From positions 248,001 to 312,000 of the forward strand of contig JAWQEG010000491.1 in NCBI GenBank assembly GCA_033782935.1: DNA of 64,000 nucleotides, read 5' to 3'. Below the pieces are notes generated by a model that worked only from the letters and a program-made list of their open reading frames with translations, was not told the origin of the DNA and did no database searches. Both the position numbers and the translations under genes were made by a program. The DNA comes from Petrolisthes cinctipes (lineage: Eukaryota; Arthropoda; Malacostraca; Decapoda; Porcellanidae). Below are positions 62,511 to 64,000 of the stretch, piece by piece (positions within the stretch are counted from its first letter, which is position 1; every line of letters starts with the position of its first letter).

Positions 62511-63190
62511 GTGACGTCACAAGTCACGGGGGACAACACAGAGAGCTCCTCTTGTGCCCTCCTATAGAGATGTATGCTAGAGATACCCGATCGCTACACA
62601 TGGGTCTCATAGCCATCTCTCTCTTTAAAGTTAGCTCCTAAGCCTAACTTAACCCTTTTGTGAAAATGTACTACCACTTGGGTTATTCATAAAATCTTGT
62701 TAAACACAGACAAGGTGTGCTAACTCTCCATACCATAATAATCACCTAACATATTCTAAAAATATACTCCGAAGAGACAAAAGCCTGCCACGTTACAACA
62801 ACAACAACAACATCAACAACTGATGTGTGTAAGTGATACCGCTCCACTAGCACATATTTGGTAAACAACGGTGGTGATACGAACATATATGGTTTAAAGA
62901 GGAGAGAAACAAAACAATTAATAGCAAGTGATAACCTAAGAAAAGACACAAAAGTAAAAAGAGAAGAAGTAAAGAAGTGAAGTGAAGGAGTGATAGAAGG
63001 AGGACAGTCGAGTCAGCACAGCAAGCTAGCCTCGCTGATCGTCCCGCGCTACCACACACTGGTTGCGTCATCCTACCACTCGTCATCACTACCACACTAT
63101 ACTACTACTCTACCACACGAGCAGTACTACCACTACTACTATACTTACACTACAGTATAGCCTAGTGAGGTGAATACTTCAACTTCAACT
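62511..63190. other. Unassigned region
   Basis: ACA and CTA simple tracts (62797-62815, 63095-63145). No ORF with recognisable domain. Confidence 0.4.
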
Positions 63191-63198
63191 ACAGTGAG

Positions 63199-63240
63199 AG
63201 ACTATATAAGCAGCTCAAATAAACTACAGCTACACAGTAC
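63199..63240 (+). promoter_or_regulatory. Candidate TATA-type core promoter
   Basis: gactatataagcagctcaaa with an Inr-like tcttcagttgac about 60 bp downstream. No adjacent ORF, so direction and use are unproven. Confidence 0.3.
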
Positions 63241-63392
63241 TTCAATCAACATATCAACATTCTTCAGTTGACAGTGCTAACATCCAGGAAAGGACGTTGG
63301 CTTGGTAACTGGTACGACGTCACACGACTACTGGAATACTATCCAACTAATTATCAAAGCCCACTCAACTATCCATGATCAGTAGCTTAGGT

Positions 63393-63559
63393 ACAGTCGG
63401 CGGCAAAAGTCCTGTCGCCTCACTTGCTTCACTGAGGCACGCGATGTTCAAAGACTCGAGATTTTTGTGTGTAGAAAACGTGCGTATTATTTTCTCGAGT
63501 CCATGAACGCGTCTCGGTGAAGCTAGTGAGGCGACAGGACTTTTGCCGCCGACTGTACA
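63393..63559. mobile_element. Foldback MITE, TACAGTCGGCGGC family
   Basis: Ends TACAGTCGGCGGCAAAAGTC and its reverse complement, with about 60-bp arms and a short loop containing two ctcgag-like motifs. TA flanks and the CAGT start are Tc1/mariner-like. No ORF. Confidence 0.85.
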
Positions 63560-63807
63560 TATATTTACAAATACATACACATCCTAACATCATTACATTA
63601 GGATATATAAATATATAAATGTATTACCAAATATCTCCTCATTACAAATTCTATGTATTCATAATTTAGAGTACTATATGTGCATATCTTCACATATATA
63701 ACCAGAAGGAATGTTCTTTGTGAATCTTCACGCAGAGTGACAGGTAATGAATGGCAGAAAACTACGGTACCGCATTGTTTTCGCTTCGTAAGCTTAAATT
63801 AGTTTAG

Positions 63808-64000
63808 CAATATTTGAAAGTAATGAAAGCTTAGTTGATTCAACAGAAATCACTAATTTAAGTGTGAGTACAGTAGAAAGTGTAAGTTCTCCCTTGAGTA
63901 AAAATATTCTTGCACTAGATTTAGACATAAAAGAAGACAGAGTGACAACTAATACTCCTCCTCTTACTAGATCTACTTCATTAACTGATTTGCTTACTAG
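63808..64000 (+). CDS. Possible exon running off the window
   Basis: After an acceptor-like attagtttag an open frame runs to the end: FESNESLVDSTEITNLSVST, VESVSSPLSKNILALDLDIK, TPPLTRSTSLTDLLT. Ser/Thr-rich, no domain. More than 60 codons without a stop in AT-rich DNA is modest support. Confidence 0.35.

Overview
This window is eukaryotic, repeat-dominated DNA from an arthropod, most likely a crustacean. That assignment is inference. It rests on intron-split gene fragments with GT/AG borders, very abundant CA/GT, AAT and CCTAA-core simple repeats, and the mix of Gypsy, BEL/Pao, I-superfamily LINE, P, Merlin, hAT and PIF/Harbinger-type elements. I see no operons, prokaryotic genes, rRNA or CRISPR. 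Most long ORFs belong to transposable elements (TEs), and almost all of those are broken.

Layout. 0-13.6 kb: satellites and minisatellites, a THAP/P-type transposase fragment (0.64 kb), a candidate small secreted Cys-rich ORF (3.5-3.8 kb), several TA-flanked foldback elements, and a decayed intron-containing fragment of a GAK/NAK-family kinase on the minus strand (7.2-9.1 kb). 13.6-22 kb: a CRE-containing promoter-like region, a THAP-domain gene with a one-base lesion and a triplicated downstream exon, a 2.8-kb giant foldback element with a hAT-type MITE in each arm, a terminal exon encoding a coiled coil plus C-terminal membrane segment, and a LINE reverse-transcriptase (RT) remnant. This interval is bracketed by inverted promoter-like repeats. 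22.9-37.0 kb: a Ty3/Gypsy LTR element with integrase (IN) upstream of RT (Gmr1-type order). A tRNA-derived SINE lies in its pol, and a TA-target terminal-inverted-repeat (TIR) element is inserted exactly at its YLDD catalytic motif. That element in turn holds a 6.5-kb LINE with a 13-bp target-site duplication (TSD).

37-49.5 kb: a purine-rich tract, a PIF/Harbinger MITE with TAA TSD, a P-superfamily transposase relic, a long inverted repeat with a Cys-rich exon-like ORF in its loop, a Harbinger transposase C-terminal remnant, and a LINE RT fragment split by a TIR element that contains a complete-looking Merlin transposon (8-bp TSD, DDE residues present, two frameshifts). A tail-to-tail MITE pair with TTAA ends and an ORF broken by a 73-bp tandem duplication follow. 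49.6-56.3 kb: a BEL/Pao element on the minus strand with near-identical LTRs, primer-binding site (PBS) and polypurine tract (PPT). 56.5-62.5 kb: a second, more damaged copy of the same LINE family on the minus strand. 62.5-64 kb: a TATA-containing promoter-like segment, another foldback element and a possible exon running off the window edge.

How it fits together: this is a record of successive insertions more than a set of cooperating genes. LTR pairs about 98-99% identical by eye imply that the Gypsy and BEL insertions, and everything nested in the Gypsy, are fairly young. Possible host-gene content is limited to the THAP-domain gene, the coiled-coil/tail-anchor exon, the kinase fragment, the small secreted ORF and the edge exon; none is demonstrably intact and functional.
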